Shown: piece after piece, positions 23,842 to 30,749 of the stretch
Numbering within the stretch: the first letter of the stretch is position 1
Layout of the letters: each line of letters begins with the position of its first letter
From: 630D-37 sp037478835
Lineage (GTDB): Bacteria > Chloroflexota > Anaerolineae > Anaerolineales > Villigracilaceae
Direction: 5' to 3'
Assembly: GCA_037478835.1 (NCBI GenBank)
Contig: JBBFLV010000014.1
Location: 1 to 30,805, forward strand
DNA: 30,805 bases
Position numbers and translations under genes: made by a program
The notes under the pieces: model-generated
What the model was told of the DNA's origin: nothing
What the model saw: only the letters and a program-made list of their open reading frames with translations
Databases searched by the model: none

Positions 23842-26073
23842 ATGTCCAAACGCTTCCTACTTCTAACCCTGGTCATTGCATGGCTCGTGCTTGCTTGCAC
23901 TCCTTCCACCGCATCCGGTGAAGATCGGGCTACTCCTACGCCGGCACTCCCCCCACCGAGTGTCACGCGCATTGCCGCTCCGGATGCCGGCGAAACACTC
24001 CAGACCTACCTGGAAGCCTATCGCCGGGATGATTACACCACCATGTATTCTCTCCTCGCCCAGAGCAGTCGAGCCGGCCTGAGTGAGGATGATTTCGGCA
24101 AAATCCATGCCGAGGCACGCGATACCATGAGTGCCTACGATCTGGAATACCAAGTGATCGCCTCTTCCATCGGCCCACGCGCCGCTCAAATGACCGTGCG
24201 CTTGACCTATCACACCGCACTCTTCGGTGACCTGAGCCGGGAGATCCCTTTTGAACTGACCCTGGAAAACGGCCGCTGGCACATTCTCTGGACCCCCGGC
24301 CTGATCCTCCCCGAATTGCAAGGCGGCGGTCGGCTGGTGACGAATTACAGCGTGCCGGCGCGCGGCGATATCTACGACCGCCAAGGGCAACCAATCGCCA
24401 CCCAGAGCGATATCGTCGCCATCGGCATCGTGCCGGGGCAGATCAATCCGGATACGGAAGAATTCATGCTCGGCGAGCTTTCCAAGGTCACCGGCCTGCC
24501 TCCGCAAGCAATCTACGAGCGCTATGCCAATGCCCTGCCGGATTGGTACATCCCGATCGGCGAAACGAACGGGGAAACCGCACAGCGCCTCTTGCGCCTC
24601 AACCTGGCCGGCTTGGTGCTCACCCCTTACAACTCCCGCTTCTACTACGATCAAGGCATTGCCCCGCAAACGGTCGGCTACCTGCTCTCCATCCAGCCGG
24701 AGAACTTGCGTCAGTATCGGCGACAGGGCTACCGCGGCGACGAACGGGTAGGCGCCGCGGGGATCGAAAAATCTGCCGAAGATTACCTGGCCGGCAAGCA
24801 CGGCGCCACGCTCTACGTCGCCTCGGCGGATGGTAGCATCTTGAACCGCATTGCCTCTGCCGAAGCCGAGCCGGCCGCATCCGTGTACCTGACGATCGAT
24901 CGTAACCTGCAGCTGCAGGCACAACGTGCCCTCATGGGTTTCCGTGGCGCCATTGTGGTCATCGAGGTGGATACCGGCCGTGTGCTGGCACTGGCTTCCT
25001 CACCAGGCTTTGACCCCAACCTTTTCGATCCTCAAAACCGCAACAGCATCCTGCTCAACAACCTGCTGAACGACCCTGCCAACCCTCTCTACAATCGTGC
25101 CACCCAGGGAGAATATCCTCTTGGCTCGGTATTCAAGATCATCACTATGGCAGCCGGCATGGAAAGCGGTCTCTTCGCCGCCGACACCACCTACGATTGC
25201 CAATACGATTTCACCGAGCTGCCGAACCTTGTCTTGCACGATTGGACTTGGGACCATTGTCAACAAGAGTTGCAAACCGAAGGCGAATGCAAAACGAAAC
25301 CCTCCGGCGTGCTCACCCTCCCGGAGGGCCTGATGCGCTCCTGCAACCCCTGGTTCTGGCACATCGGCGTGACCCTTTACCGCTACGATCGACGCGGCGA
25401 TATCGCCAACATGGCACGCGCCTTTGGCCTCGGAGCGCCGACCGGTATCCAAGATGTGGCCGAGGCCAGCGGGAATATCGGTGAACCACAAACGTTGCTG
25501 GAGATCACCAATCAGTCCATCGGCCAGGGGGATGTGCTGGTAACGCCCCTCCAGGTAGCCCGCTTTATTGCCGCCATTGCTAACGGTGGCACCCTGTACC
25601 GTCCGCAGATCATTGAAAAGGTCCAGGCCGTGGACGGGAGCCTGCTGCGCTCCTTCCGCCCGGAAGCGGTTGGGACCTTACCCTTACGTGCCGAGAATTT
25701 GCAAGTCATCCGGGATGCGATGGTGCAAGTTGTGAAAAACCCCCGCGGGACGGCCTACTATCGCTTCTCCGGATTAAATATTCCGTTGGCAGGGAAAACC
25801 GGCACCGCCGAATCGGGAATTCCCGGCTCGCCCCACGCCTGGTTCGCCGGCTTCACCATGGCCGGCAACCCGGATAAACCCGATATTGCCGTCGCCGTGA
25901 TCGTCGAAAACGCCGGCGAAGGCTCAGATTACGCCGCTCCGATCTTCCGCCGCGTGATCGAAAGCTACTTCTACGGACAACCTCGCAGCCTCTATTGGTG
26001 GGAATCCACGTTTGGCGTCACCCGCACTCCCACACCGTTAGGTGGCATCCCGACGAAAACACCCAAGCCATGA
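23842..26073 (+). CDS. Class B penicillin-binding protein (peptidoglycan transpeptidase) with NTF2-like domain
   Basis: The 743-aa protein should cross-link peptidoglycan outside the membrane. After a short N-terminal hydrophobic segment (5–18) comes a Cys in VLAC, a marginal lipobox, so it may be a lipoprotein. Residues about 45–155 look like the NTF2-like (MecA_N) domain, then the PBP dimerisation region, and the transpeptidase from about 345. Active-site motifs are SVFK (S429, K432), SCN (S500–N502) and KTG (K652). The last 20 residues are a Thr/Pro tail. This is a complete class B enzyme without glycosyltransferase domain, similar in layout to MecA/PBP2-like proteins. It lies between maf and rsgA, and its stop overlaps the rsgA start. 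Confidence 0.93.
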   Translation: MSKRFLLLTLVIAWLVLACTPSTASGEDRATPTPALPPPSVTRIAAPDAGETLQTYLEAYRRDDYTTMYSLLAQSSRAGLSEDDFGKIHAEARDTMSAYDLEYQVIASSIGPRAAQMTVRLTYHTALFGDLSREIPFELTLENGRWHILWTPGLILPELQGGGRLVTNYSVPARGDIYDRQGQPIATQSDIVAIGIVPGQINPDTEEFMLGELSKVTGLPPQAIYERYANALPDWYIPIGETNGETAQRLLRLNLAGLVLTPYNSRFYYDQGIAPQTVGYLLSIQPENLRQYRRQGYRGDERVGAAGIEKSAEDYLAGKHGATLYVASADGSILNRIASAEAEPAASVYLTIDRNLQLQAQRALMGFRGAIVVIEVDTGRVLALASSPGFDPNLFDPQNRNSILLNNLLNDPANPLYNRATQGEYPLGSVFKIITMAAGMESGLFAADTTYDCQYDFTELPNLVLHDWTWDHCQQELQTEGECKTKPSGVLTLPEGLMRSCNPWFWHIGVTLYRYDRRGDIANMARAFGLGAPTGIQDVAEASGNIGEPQTLLEITNQSIGQGDVLVTPLQVARFIAAIANGGTLYRPQIIEKVQAVDGSLLRSFRPEAVGTLPLRAENLQVIRDAMVQVVKNPRGTAYYRFSGLNIPLAGKTGTAESGIPGSPHAWFAGFTMAGNPDKPDIAVAVIVENAGEGSDYAAPIFRRVIESYFYGQPRSLYWWESTFGVTRTPTPLGGIPTKTPKP

Positions 26074-26972
26074 GTGGAAATATGCTGCGTGGTTTGGTTC
26101 TGCGCTCACAGGCCGGTCTGTTCATCGTCCAAACCGAAAAGGGGCCGATTCCCTCCCGACTACGCGGCCGCCTGAAAAAAGGTCCGCGCCAGGGCGATCT
26201 GGTGGCCGTAGGGGATTGGGTCAAAGTCCGTCTGCTCTCAGATGGCAGCGGTGTGATCGAGGAGATCGAGCCACGGCAACGCGCCATCGTGCGCCTGGCG
26301 CCGCGCCCGCATGGCGAATATCAGCAGATCCTGCTGGCGAACCCCGATCAGGTACTGCTGGTCTTCGCCTGTGCCCAGCCGGAGCCGCGCTGGGGCATGT
26401 TGGACCGTTTCCTGGTGATCGCCGAAAAACAGCAGGTCCCGCCCCTGATCATCGCCAACAAGGTAGACCTGGTGGGGGAAGAGACCGCACGTGAGATGTT
26501 CGGCCTCTATGAGCAACTCGGCTATCCTGTTCTCTACACTTCGGTCAAAAGTGGTCTGGGACTGGAAGCCCTCAAAACTTGGCTGAAGGGGAAGATCAGT
26601 GCCTTGGCCGGGCCGAGCGGCGTAGGGAAATCCAGTCTACTGAATGCCATCCAACCCGGCCTGGGGTTAGCCGTGCGCGAAGTGGGACGCTCCGGACGTG
26701 GCGTACATACCACCGTTGTGCGTCAGCTCATCCCGCTCGATGAGGGGGGATACGTAGCCGATACGCCTGGTTGGAAATCCCTCGCCCTCTGGGATACGCA
26801 GCCGGAAGAAGTGGACGGCTATTTCCGTGAGATCGCGCCGTTGGTGGCTCATTGTCAGTTCAGCGATTGCACCCATCAACATGAACCGGGCTGCGCCGTG
26901 CGCGCTGCCGTGGAACGCGGCGAAATCCACCCTCGCCGCTACGCATCCTACTTGAGCCTGCGGAACGAATAG
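26070..26972 (+). CDS. rsgA: Ribosome small-subunit GTPase RsgA
   Basis: The 300-aa circularly permuted GTPase assists late 30S maturation. An OB fold (about 5–75) is followed by the GTPase motifs in permuted order: NKVD (G4, N130), the SVKSG loop (G5), GPSGVGKSS (G1, 181–189) and DTPGW (G3). The C-terminal zinc knuckle is CQFSDCTHQHEPGC. The ATG overlaps the PBP stop (ATGA); a longer frame from 25995 lies inside the PBP gene and is rejected. The gene ends shortly before a bidirectional terminator shared with the ribosomal protein cluster. Confidence 0.95.
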   Translation: MSGNMLRGLVLRSQAGLFIVQTEKGPIPSRLRGRLKKGPRQGDLVAVGDWVKVRLLSDGSGVIEEIEPRQRAIVRLAPRPHGEYQQILLANPDQVLLVFACAQPEPRWGMLDRFLVIAEKQQVPPLIIANKVDLVGEETAREMFGLYEQLGYPVLYTSVKSGLGLEALKTWLKGKISALAGPSGVGKSSLLNAIQPGLGLAVREVGRSGRGVHTTVVRQLIPLDEGGYVADTPGWKSLALWDTQPEEVDGYFREIAPLVAHCQFSDCTHQHEPGCAVRAAVERGEIHPRRYASYLSLRNE

Positions 26973-26976
26973 ACCC

Positions 26977-26990
26977 GGACGGTGGACTGT
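26977..26990. repeat. Two-unit heptamer remnant after rsgA
   Basis: GGACGGT followed by GGACTGT, in register with the reverse orientation of the CYACSGT family, lies 5 nt after the rsgA stop codon. It is too short to be certain. Confidence 0.4.
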
Positions 26991-27040
26991 AACCATAGCA
27001 TCCGGCTTCAGTCTGTACGTAACACGTTGCAAGAAAAACA

Positions 27041-27071
27041 AAAAGGGCTTTGATGCACTCAAAGCCCTTTT
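27041..27071. terminator. Bidirectional Rho-independent terminator between rsgA and rplL
   Basis: A perfect 13-bp stem (AAAAGGGCTTTGA with TCAAAGCCCTTTT) has a 5-nt loop. On the minus strand the stem is followed by a long T tract (TTTTTGTTTTTCTT), so it ends the rplL transcript; on the plus strand it can also end the rsgA transcript. Confidence 0.93.
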
Positions 27072-27094
27072 CTGCTGTGCTTGATCGGCCTTCG

Positions 27095-27487
27095 TTAGAC
27101 GACCTCGACCACGGCGCCGGCTTCTTCGAGCTTCTTCTTGGCATCCATCGCCACTTCCTTGCTCACGCCGGTCAACACCTTGCCGCCGGGGGTCTCGGCG
27201 AGGGTCTTGGCCTCACCCAGGCCGAGCGAGGTCAGCTGGCGGATGACCTTGATGGTCTCGATCTTCTTGGGGCCGGCATCCTTGATGACGACATCGAACT
27301 CGGTCTTCTCCTCAACCGGTTCGGCAGCGGCCGCTGCACCGGCCGGAGCACCGGCGACTGCCGCCACGGCCACCGGAGCCGCCGCAGAAACGCCCCACTT
27401 TTCCTCCAGCTTCTTCACCAGTTCCGCCGCTTCCAGAACGGAAAGGGCGCTCAATTCTTCAACGAGTTTGTCAAGATTTGCAGCCAT
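27095..27487 (-). CDS. rplL: 50S ribosomal protein L7/L12
   Basis: The 130-aa stalk protein recruits translation factors to the ribosome. The N-terminal dimerisation helices (LDKLVEELSALSVLEAAELVKKLEEKWG) lead into an Ala/Pro/Gly/Val-rich hinge (about 34–58). The C-terminal domain has KTEFDVVIKDAGPKKIETIKVIRQLT, GLGEAKTLAE and a final EEAGAVVEV. Length and order are standard. AAGGAG precedes the ATG. It is the last gene of the cluster, downstream of rplJ and before the shared terminator. Confidence 0.98.
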   Translation of the reverse strand: MAANLDKLVEELSALSVLEAAELVKKLEEKWGVSAAAPVAVAAVAGAPAGAAAAAEPVEEKTEFDVVIKDAGPKKIETIKVIRQLTSLGLGEAKTLAETPGGKVLTGVSKEVAMDAKKKLEEAGAVVEVV

Positions 27488-27545
27488 TTTTCGGTTTACT
27501 CCTTACAAGATAAGATGTGTTTTCAAAGTTATGGTATCGAGAAAA

Positions 27546-28076
27546 CTACGCCGCAGAAGCGGCTTTTTCGGAATAGGCACGGATGACGGCAGCCACGCCG
27601 CGCGCCGGCTCGGCGATCGTGCGCACCAGTTTGCTTGCCGGGGCCTGCAAGACGCCCAGCAACTGAGCACGAACCACGGGCAACGGCGGCAATGCGGCCA
27701 ACGCCTTGACCTGGGACTCGCTCAGCACCTGTGTGCCCAACAGACCACCCTTCACTTTGACGACCGCAAGGTTTTTGGTCGCGTCCATCAGGGCTTTGGT
27801 CGTGGCCACGGCATCGGTGAAAGCGAAGGTTGCGGCAGTGCTTTTTTCCAGGTACTCTTCGGGCAAAGAAATACCCGCCGCATTCAGAGCGACACGAGCG
27901 AGGGTGTTTTTGAGCACGTGGAATTCTCCACCGCTCTCACGCACCTTCGCGCGCAACGCATCCAGGTCCTTCATCGTCAGGCCGGTGTATTCCATCAGGA
28001 TCACAGCCTGACTGCGCGAGAACCATTCCTGGTACTGCGCCACAACTTGCTGCTTGCGCTCTCTGGTTAGGGCCAA
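27546..28076 (-). CDS. rplJ: 50S ribosomal protein L10
   Basis: The 176-aa protein anchors L7/L12 dimers to the ribosome. It shows MALTRERKQQVV at the start, VILMEYTGLTMKDLDALR, the FHVLKNTLARVAL segment, and a helical Ala-rich C terminus for L12 binding. The start codon is TTG, preceded by a very strong AAAGGAGGTGA site; there is no ATG alternative that keeps the conserved N terminus. A leader RNA and hairpin upstream indicate autoregulation by L10 with L12, as known for rplJL in Bacillus subtilis. Confidence 0.97.
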   Translation of the reverse strand: MALTRERKQQVVAQYQEWFSRSQAVILMEYTGLTMKDLDALRAKVRESGGEFHVLKNTLARVALNAAGISLPEEYLEKSTAATFAFTDAVATTKALMDATKNLAVVKVKGGLLGTQVLSESQVKALAALPPLPVVRAQLLGVLQAPASKLVRTIAEPARGVAAVIRAYSEKAASAA

Positions 28077-28102
28077 AGGATCTCACCTCCTTTCTATGCA
28101 AA

Positions 28103-28131
28103 AAGTCTTTGCCACTCCCAGGCAAAGACTT
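28103..28131 (-). terminator. Attenuator-like hairpin in the rplJ leader
   Basis: Perfect 11-bp arms AAGTCTTTGCC and GGCAAAGACTT enclose a 7-nt loop. On the transcribed strand the hairpin runs into TTTTT just before the rplJ ribosome site. The position after an L10 leader fits a transcription attenuator. Confidence 0.7.
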
Positions 28132-28166
28132 CTGCAAACCGCACCAAAAGCACGGCAGAATGCAAT

Positions 28167-28216
28167 CCGTCTTCACCTGGGCAGGAAATTAAGCCTTGCG
28201 GCACCTGCCGTCTTTG
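28167..28216 (-). ncRNA. Ribosomal protein L10 leader (rplJL autoregulatory RNA)
   Basis: The transcribed strand contains the L10 leader core: a GGCAGG/CCTGCC stem (28204–28209 with 28180–28185) enclosing a GCC-GCAA-GGC hairpin and the internal TTAATTT bulge, then CAGGTGAAGACGG. This arrangement and the AGGCTTAAT sequence match my knowledge of the L10 leader family. It lies in the 158-nt rplA–rplJ gap, the usual place for this element. The L10–L12 complex is expected to bind it and reduce rplJL expression. Confidence 0.85.
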
Positions 28217-28234
28217 GCGAAGTGGCGTTATACG

Positions 28235-28954
28235 CTATTCTTTGATTTCGATGTTTTGCGCTTGCACCGGATCGACCTTGATGCCCGGTCCCATGGTTGT
28301 AGCCAGGGTCACCCGTCGAATGTAGGCGCCTTTGGCACCGGCCGGGCGCGCTTTCTTGATGGCTTCCATGAGCGCGGCAAAGTTTTCATACAATTTCTTC
28401 GAGTCAAAGGAAACTTTGCCGATCGGCACATGGATATTGCCGGTCTTATCCAGGCGGAACTCCACGCGGCCGGCTTTCGCCTCGGCGATCGCCCGTGGCA
28501 AATCTTCTGGGTTGACAACGGTACCGGCCTTCGGGTTCGGCATCAAGCCGCGCGGACCAAGGATACGACCCAACCGACCGACCTTGCTCATCATATCCGG
28601 GGTAGCAATCGCAACGTCAAAATCGGTCATGCCACCCTCGATCTTCTTGAGCGTTTCGTCATCATCGGCTACCAGATCGGCTCCGGCCTCGCGTGCTTTG
28701 GCGGCACCCTCACCGGCCGCAAAGACGAGCACGCGCACCGTCTTTCCCAGCCCATGGGGCAGGACCACGACATCGCGCACCTGCTGATCGGCCTGGCGTG
28801 GATCGAGCGCCGTCCGAATATGGACCTCAACGGTGGAATCGAAGTTGGTGATCGAGGTCTCTTTTGCCAGTTCCACGGCTTCCATCGGGGAATAGAGCCG
28901 CGTCGGGTCTACTTTTGCTGCAGCAGAACGATATTTTTTTCCGTGTTTCGCCAT
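28235..28954 (-). CDS. rplA: 50S ribosomal protein L1
   Basis: The 239-aa protein forms the L1 stalk at the ribosomal E site. It has MAKHGKKYRSA at the start, FDSTVEVHIRTALDPRQADQQ, the LPHGLGKTVRVLVFA segment, ATPDMMSKVGRLGRILGPRGLMPNPKAGTV (the family signature), and GKVSFDSKKLYENFAAL. The length is typical. A GGAGG site precedes the ATG. It follows rplK by 46 nt, and that spacer shares a motif with the nusG–rplK spacer. Confidence 0.98.
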   Translation of the reverse strand: MAKHGKKYRSAAAKVDPTRLYSPMEAVELAKETSITNFDSTVEVHIRTALDPRQADQQVRDVVVLPHGLGKTVRVLVFAAGEGAAKAREAGADLVADDDETLKKIEGGMTDFDVAIATPDMMSKVGRLGRILGPRGLMPNPKAGTVVNPEDLPRAIAEAKAGRVEFRLDKTGNIHVPIGKVSFDSKKLYENFAALMEAIKKARPAGAKGAYIRRVTLATTMGPGIKVDPVQAQNIEIKE

Positions 28955-28961
28955 AGTTCCT

Positions 28962-28994
28962 CCGTGGTATTAGCGGGTGGGGACACCCTCCCAC
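28962..28994 (-). promoter_or_regulatory. Repeated spacer motif, rplK–rplA copy
   Basis: Plus-strand GTGGTATTAGCGGG (28964–28977) is followed 2 nt later by GGGACACCCTCCCAC (28980–28994). Near-identical blocks lie in the nusG–rplK spacer. On the RNA strand the second block can fold as a short GGGA/TCCC hairpin upstream of the ribosome site. Confidence 0.5.
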
Positions 28995-29000
28995 TGGGTT

Positions 29001-29426
29001 TTAATCGACAACAATGATGCCCATGCTGCGGGCTGTGCCTTCGATCTGGCGCATCGCGCCTTCCAGGTCGACGGCATTCAGGTCTTTCATCTTCAGCTCG
29101 GCAATTTCGCGGATCTGCGCCCGTGTCACCTTGCCGACCTTATCTTTGTTCGGGGCCGAAGAGCCTTTATCGATCCCGGCCGCCTTCTTCAGCAGCACTG
29201 AGGCCGGCGGCGTGCGCAACACGAAGGTGAAAGAGCCATCGGTGTAAATCGAAATCTCTGCCGGAATAATTTCTCCCGGACGGTTCGCCGTGCGGGCATT
29301 ATATTCCTTGCAGAACGCCATGATGTTGATGCCGTGACCGGCCAGCGCCGGACCGACAGGCGGTGCCGGATTTGCTTTTCCGGCTTCCAGTTGCAAACGT
29401 ACGATCGCTTTGAGTTTCTTTGCCAT
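29001..29426 (-). CDS. rplK: 50S ribosomal protein L11
   Basis: The 141-aa protein binds 23S rRNA in the GTPase-associated centre. It begins MAKKLKAIVRLQLEAGKANPAPPVGPALAGHGINIM, in the proline-rich form typical of L11. It also has FCKEYNARTA, ISIYTDGSFTFVLRTPPASVLLKKAAG and, near the end, QIEGTARSMGI. Length and motifs are standard. AAGGAGATGTT precedes the ATG. It lies between nusG and rplA as in most bacteria. Confidence 0.98.
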   Translation of the reverse strand: MAKKLKAIVRLQLEAGKANPAPPVGPALAGHGINIMAFCKEYNARTANRPGEIIPAEISIYTDGSFTFVLRTPPASVLLKKAAGIDKGSSAPNKDKVGKVTRAQIREIAELKMKDLNAVDLEGAMRQIEGTARSMGIIVVD

Positions 29427-29431
29427 AACAT

Positions 29432-29475
29432 CTCCTTAGTGGTAGTATCGGGCGAGAGAAGGGACGCCCTCCCAC
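29432..29475 (-). promoter_or_regulatory. Repeated spacer motif, nusG–rplK copy
   Basis: Plus-strand GTGGTAGTATCGGG (29439–29452) is followed 8 nt later by GGGACGCCCTCCCAC (29461–29475). The blocks match those in the rplK–rplA spacer at 12 of 14 and 14 of 15 positions, although the spacers are otherwise dissimilar. Confidence 0.5.
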
Positions 29476-29477
29476 GC

Positions 29478-30146
29478 TTACGCTTTTTCAACTTGTAGAA
29501 AATCGAGCTCCACAGGTGTTTCCCGACCGAAGAATGAGACCATCACCCGCACCTTATGACGCTCCATGTCAATTTCCGAGACGACGCCACGGAAGTCGTT
29601 GAACGGACCGTCAATGATGCGTACCCGATCGCCGGGTTTATAGGTCACTTTGATCGTCGGGGTCTCCGTCTCCATTCGTTTAAGGATCTGCGCCACCTCT
29701 TCCGGGCGCAAGGGAGTGGGTTGATTCCCGATGCCCACAAAACCCGTCACGCCGGGCGTATTCCGCACCACATACCAAGATTCCTCGGTCAGGATCATGT
29801 TAACGAGCACGTAACCGGGGAAAATGTGGCGTTCAACGGTGCGCCGTTTGCCATCGCGGATCTCGATCTCTTCCTGAGTGGGAACAACGATGTCGAAGAT
29901 CTTGTCCTTCATGCCCATCGTTTCGATGCGCTGTTCCAGGTTCTGGCGCACCTTGTTTTCATAACCGGAATAGCAATGGATCACATACCAGGCCGCCTCG
30001 CCCTCACCCTGCTGCGGATCGGAGGTCGAGGGCGTCTCCTGCGCCGCGGCAGAAGCGGGACGCGCCGAACCAGAAGCGGCAGGTGCTTCATCCTGAGCTT
30101 CCTGGAAAATCAGGTCTTTTTCTGGTCCGTGCTCGTCCGTTACCAT
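29478..30146 (-). CDS. nusG: Transcription elongation/antitermination factor NusG
   Basis: The 222-aa protein binds RNA polymerase and couples it to Rho or ribosomes. The NGN domain starts at AWYVIHCYSGYENKVRQNLE (about residue 52) and includes FPGYVLVNM and VRNTPGVTGFVG. The KOW domain is KPGDRVRIIDGPFNDFRGVV near residue 170. The first 51 residues are an acidic, Ala/Ser/Pro/Gln-rich extension not found in most NusG proteins. No alternative ATG, GTG or TTG occurs in frame before the NGN domain, so the extension looks real. AAGGAT precedes the ATG, 9 nt after secE. Confidence 0.97.
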   Translation of the reverse strand: MVTDEHGPEKDLIFQEAQDEAPAASGSARPASAAAQETPSTSDPQQGEGEAAWYVIHCYSGYENKVRQNLEQRIETMGMKDKIFDIVVPTQEEIEIRDGKRRTVERHIFPGYVLVNMILTEESWYVVRNTPGVTGFVGIGNQPTPLRPEEVAQILKRMETETPTIKVTYKPGDRVRIIDGPFNDFRGVVSEIDMERHKVRVMVSFFGRETPVELDFLQVEKA

Positions 30147-30155
30147 ATCCGATCC

Positions 30156-30359
30156 TTATCGAAAGAGAAGGTTATTCATGATCTGCAGGGAAAAGGCTTC
30201 TACCAACGCCAGCAATAGTCCTACCCCAACCATGGTAATCAGCACCAGAATGGTGAGGTAAGTCGCTTCTTCCCGCGTCGGCCAGGTGACCTTGCGGATC
30301 TCACCGATCGTCTCACGAAAGAAGCGTTGAATCGCGTTTTGTTTGCGTCTCTCGGTCAA
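30156..30359 (-). CDS. secE: Preprotein translocase subunit SecE
   Basis: The 67-aa protein is the short one-helix form of SecE, which clamps SecY in the protein-export channel. An amphipathic N-terminal part contains FFRETIGEIRKVTWPTREEA, with the conserved KVTWP motif, and one membrane helix follows (about 34–56). The start codon is TTG, with AAGGAG about 8 nt upstream; no ATG gives a full-length protein. It lies between tRNA-Trp and nusG, the usual order. Confidence 0.96.
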   Translation of the reverse strand: MTERRKQNAIQRFFRETIGEIRKVTWPTREEATYLTILVLITMVGVGLLLALVEAFSLQIMNNLLFR

Positions 30360-30387
30360 AGCAATTCTCCTTACAATTTACGGCTAA

Positions 30388-30422
30388 AACGCCGCCTGCA
30401 TCCCAGATGGGGCGACGGCGTT
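30388..30422 (-). terminator. Hairpin with T-tract between tRNA-Trp and secE
   Basis: On the minus strand AACGCCG (3' end of tRNA side) pairs with CGGCGTT, with further internal pairing, and TTTT follows. It could be a partial terminator or a processing stem between the tRNA and secE. Confidence 0.5.
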
Positions 30423-30431
30423 GTTATCAGG

Positions 30432-30504
30432 CAGGCCAGGCAGGACTCGAACCCACAACCGCTCGTTTTGGAGACGAGTGCTCTACCAATTGAGCTACTG
30501 GCCT
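30432..30504 (-). tRNA. trnW: tRNA-Trp (anticodon CCA)
   Basis: The 73-nt cloverleaf folds well. The acceptor stem is AGGCCAG/CTGGCCT, the D arm GCTC…GAGC, the anticodon stem CTCGT/ACGAG with loop CTCCAAA, and the T arm is GTGGG-TTCGAGT-CCTGC. The anticodon CCA reads UGG. The discriminator is G, as expected for bacterial tRNA-Trp. The next bases are CCT, so CCA is not fully encoded and must be added after transcription. A tRNA-Trp between rpmG and secE is a common bacterial arrangement. Confidence 0.95.
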
Positions 30505-30509
30505 TCGAG

Positions 30510-30555
30510 CGGTCAGATAGTCTTTTCGTGCATCGACGAATCGACTATCTGACCG
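30510..30555 (-). repeat. Long inverted repeat between rpmG and tRNA-Trp
   Basis: Perfect 13-bp arms CGGTCAGATAGTC (30510–30522) and GACTATCTGACCG (30543–30555) enclose 20 nt that contain a nested TTCGT/ACGAA stem. There is no T-tract after it on the minus strand, so it looks more like an RNA-processing stem than a terminator. The tRNA 5' end begins 5 nt past it. Confidence 0.75.
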
Positions 30556-30560
30556 GAAAA

Positions 30561-30731
30561 CTACTTAGTCTCGCGATGTACCGTGTGGCGACGGCAACGC
30601 GGGCAATATTTTTTGAGCTCCAACCGCTGCGGATCGTTCCGCCGGTTTTTCTCGGTGGTGTAATTGCGCTCTTTGCACTCGTTGCACTGGAGCGTGATCA
30701 CCGGGCGAATGTCCTTCTTCTTCGATGCCAT
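30561..30731 (-). CDS. rpmG: 50S ribosomal protein L33
   Basis: This 56-aa gene encodes L33: MASKKKDIRPVITLQCNECK, then RNYTTEKNRRNDPQRLELKKYCP and CRRHTVHRETK. The four cysteines (16, 19, 43, 46) show it is the zinc-binding form. Length is as expected. It follows tuf by 18 nt and precedes tRNA-Trp. The ribosome site is weak. Confidence 0.96.
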   Translation of the reverse strand: MASKKKDIRPVITLQCNECKERNYTTEKNRRNDPQRLELKKYCPRCRRHTVHRETK

Positions 30732-30749
30732 AGTTCACACTCAACGCAA

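Noticed and set aside
25995..26069. Longer rsgA frame
   Set aside because: It lies inside the PBP gene in another frame; the ATGA overlap start yields the expected protein.
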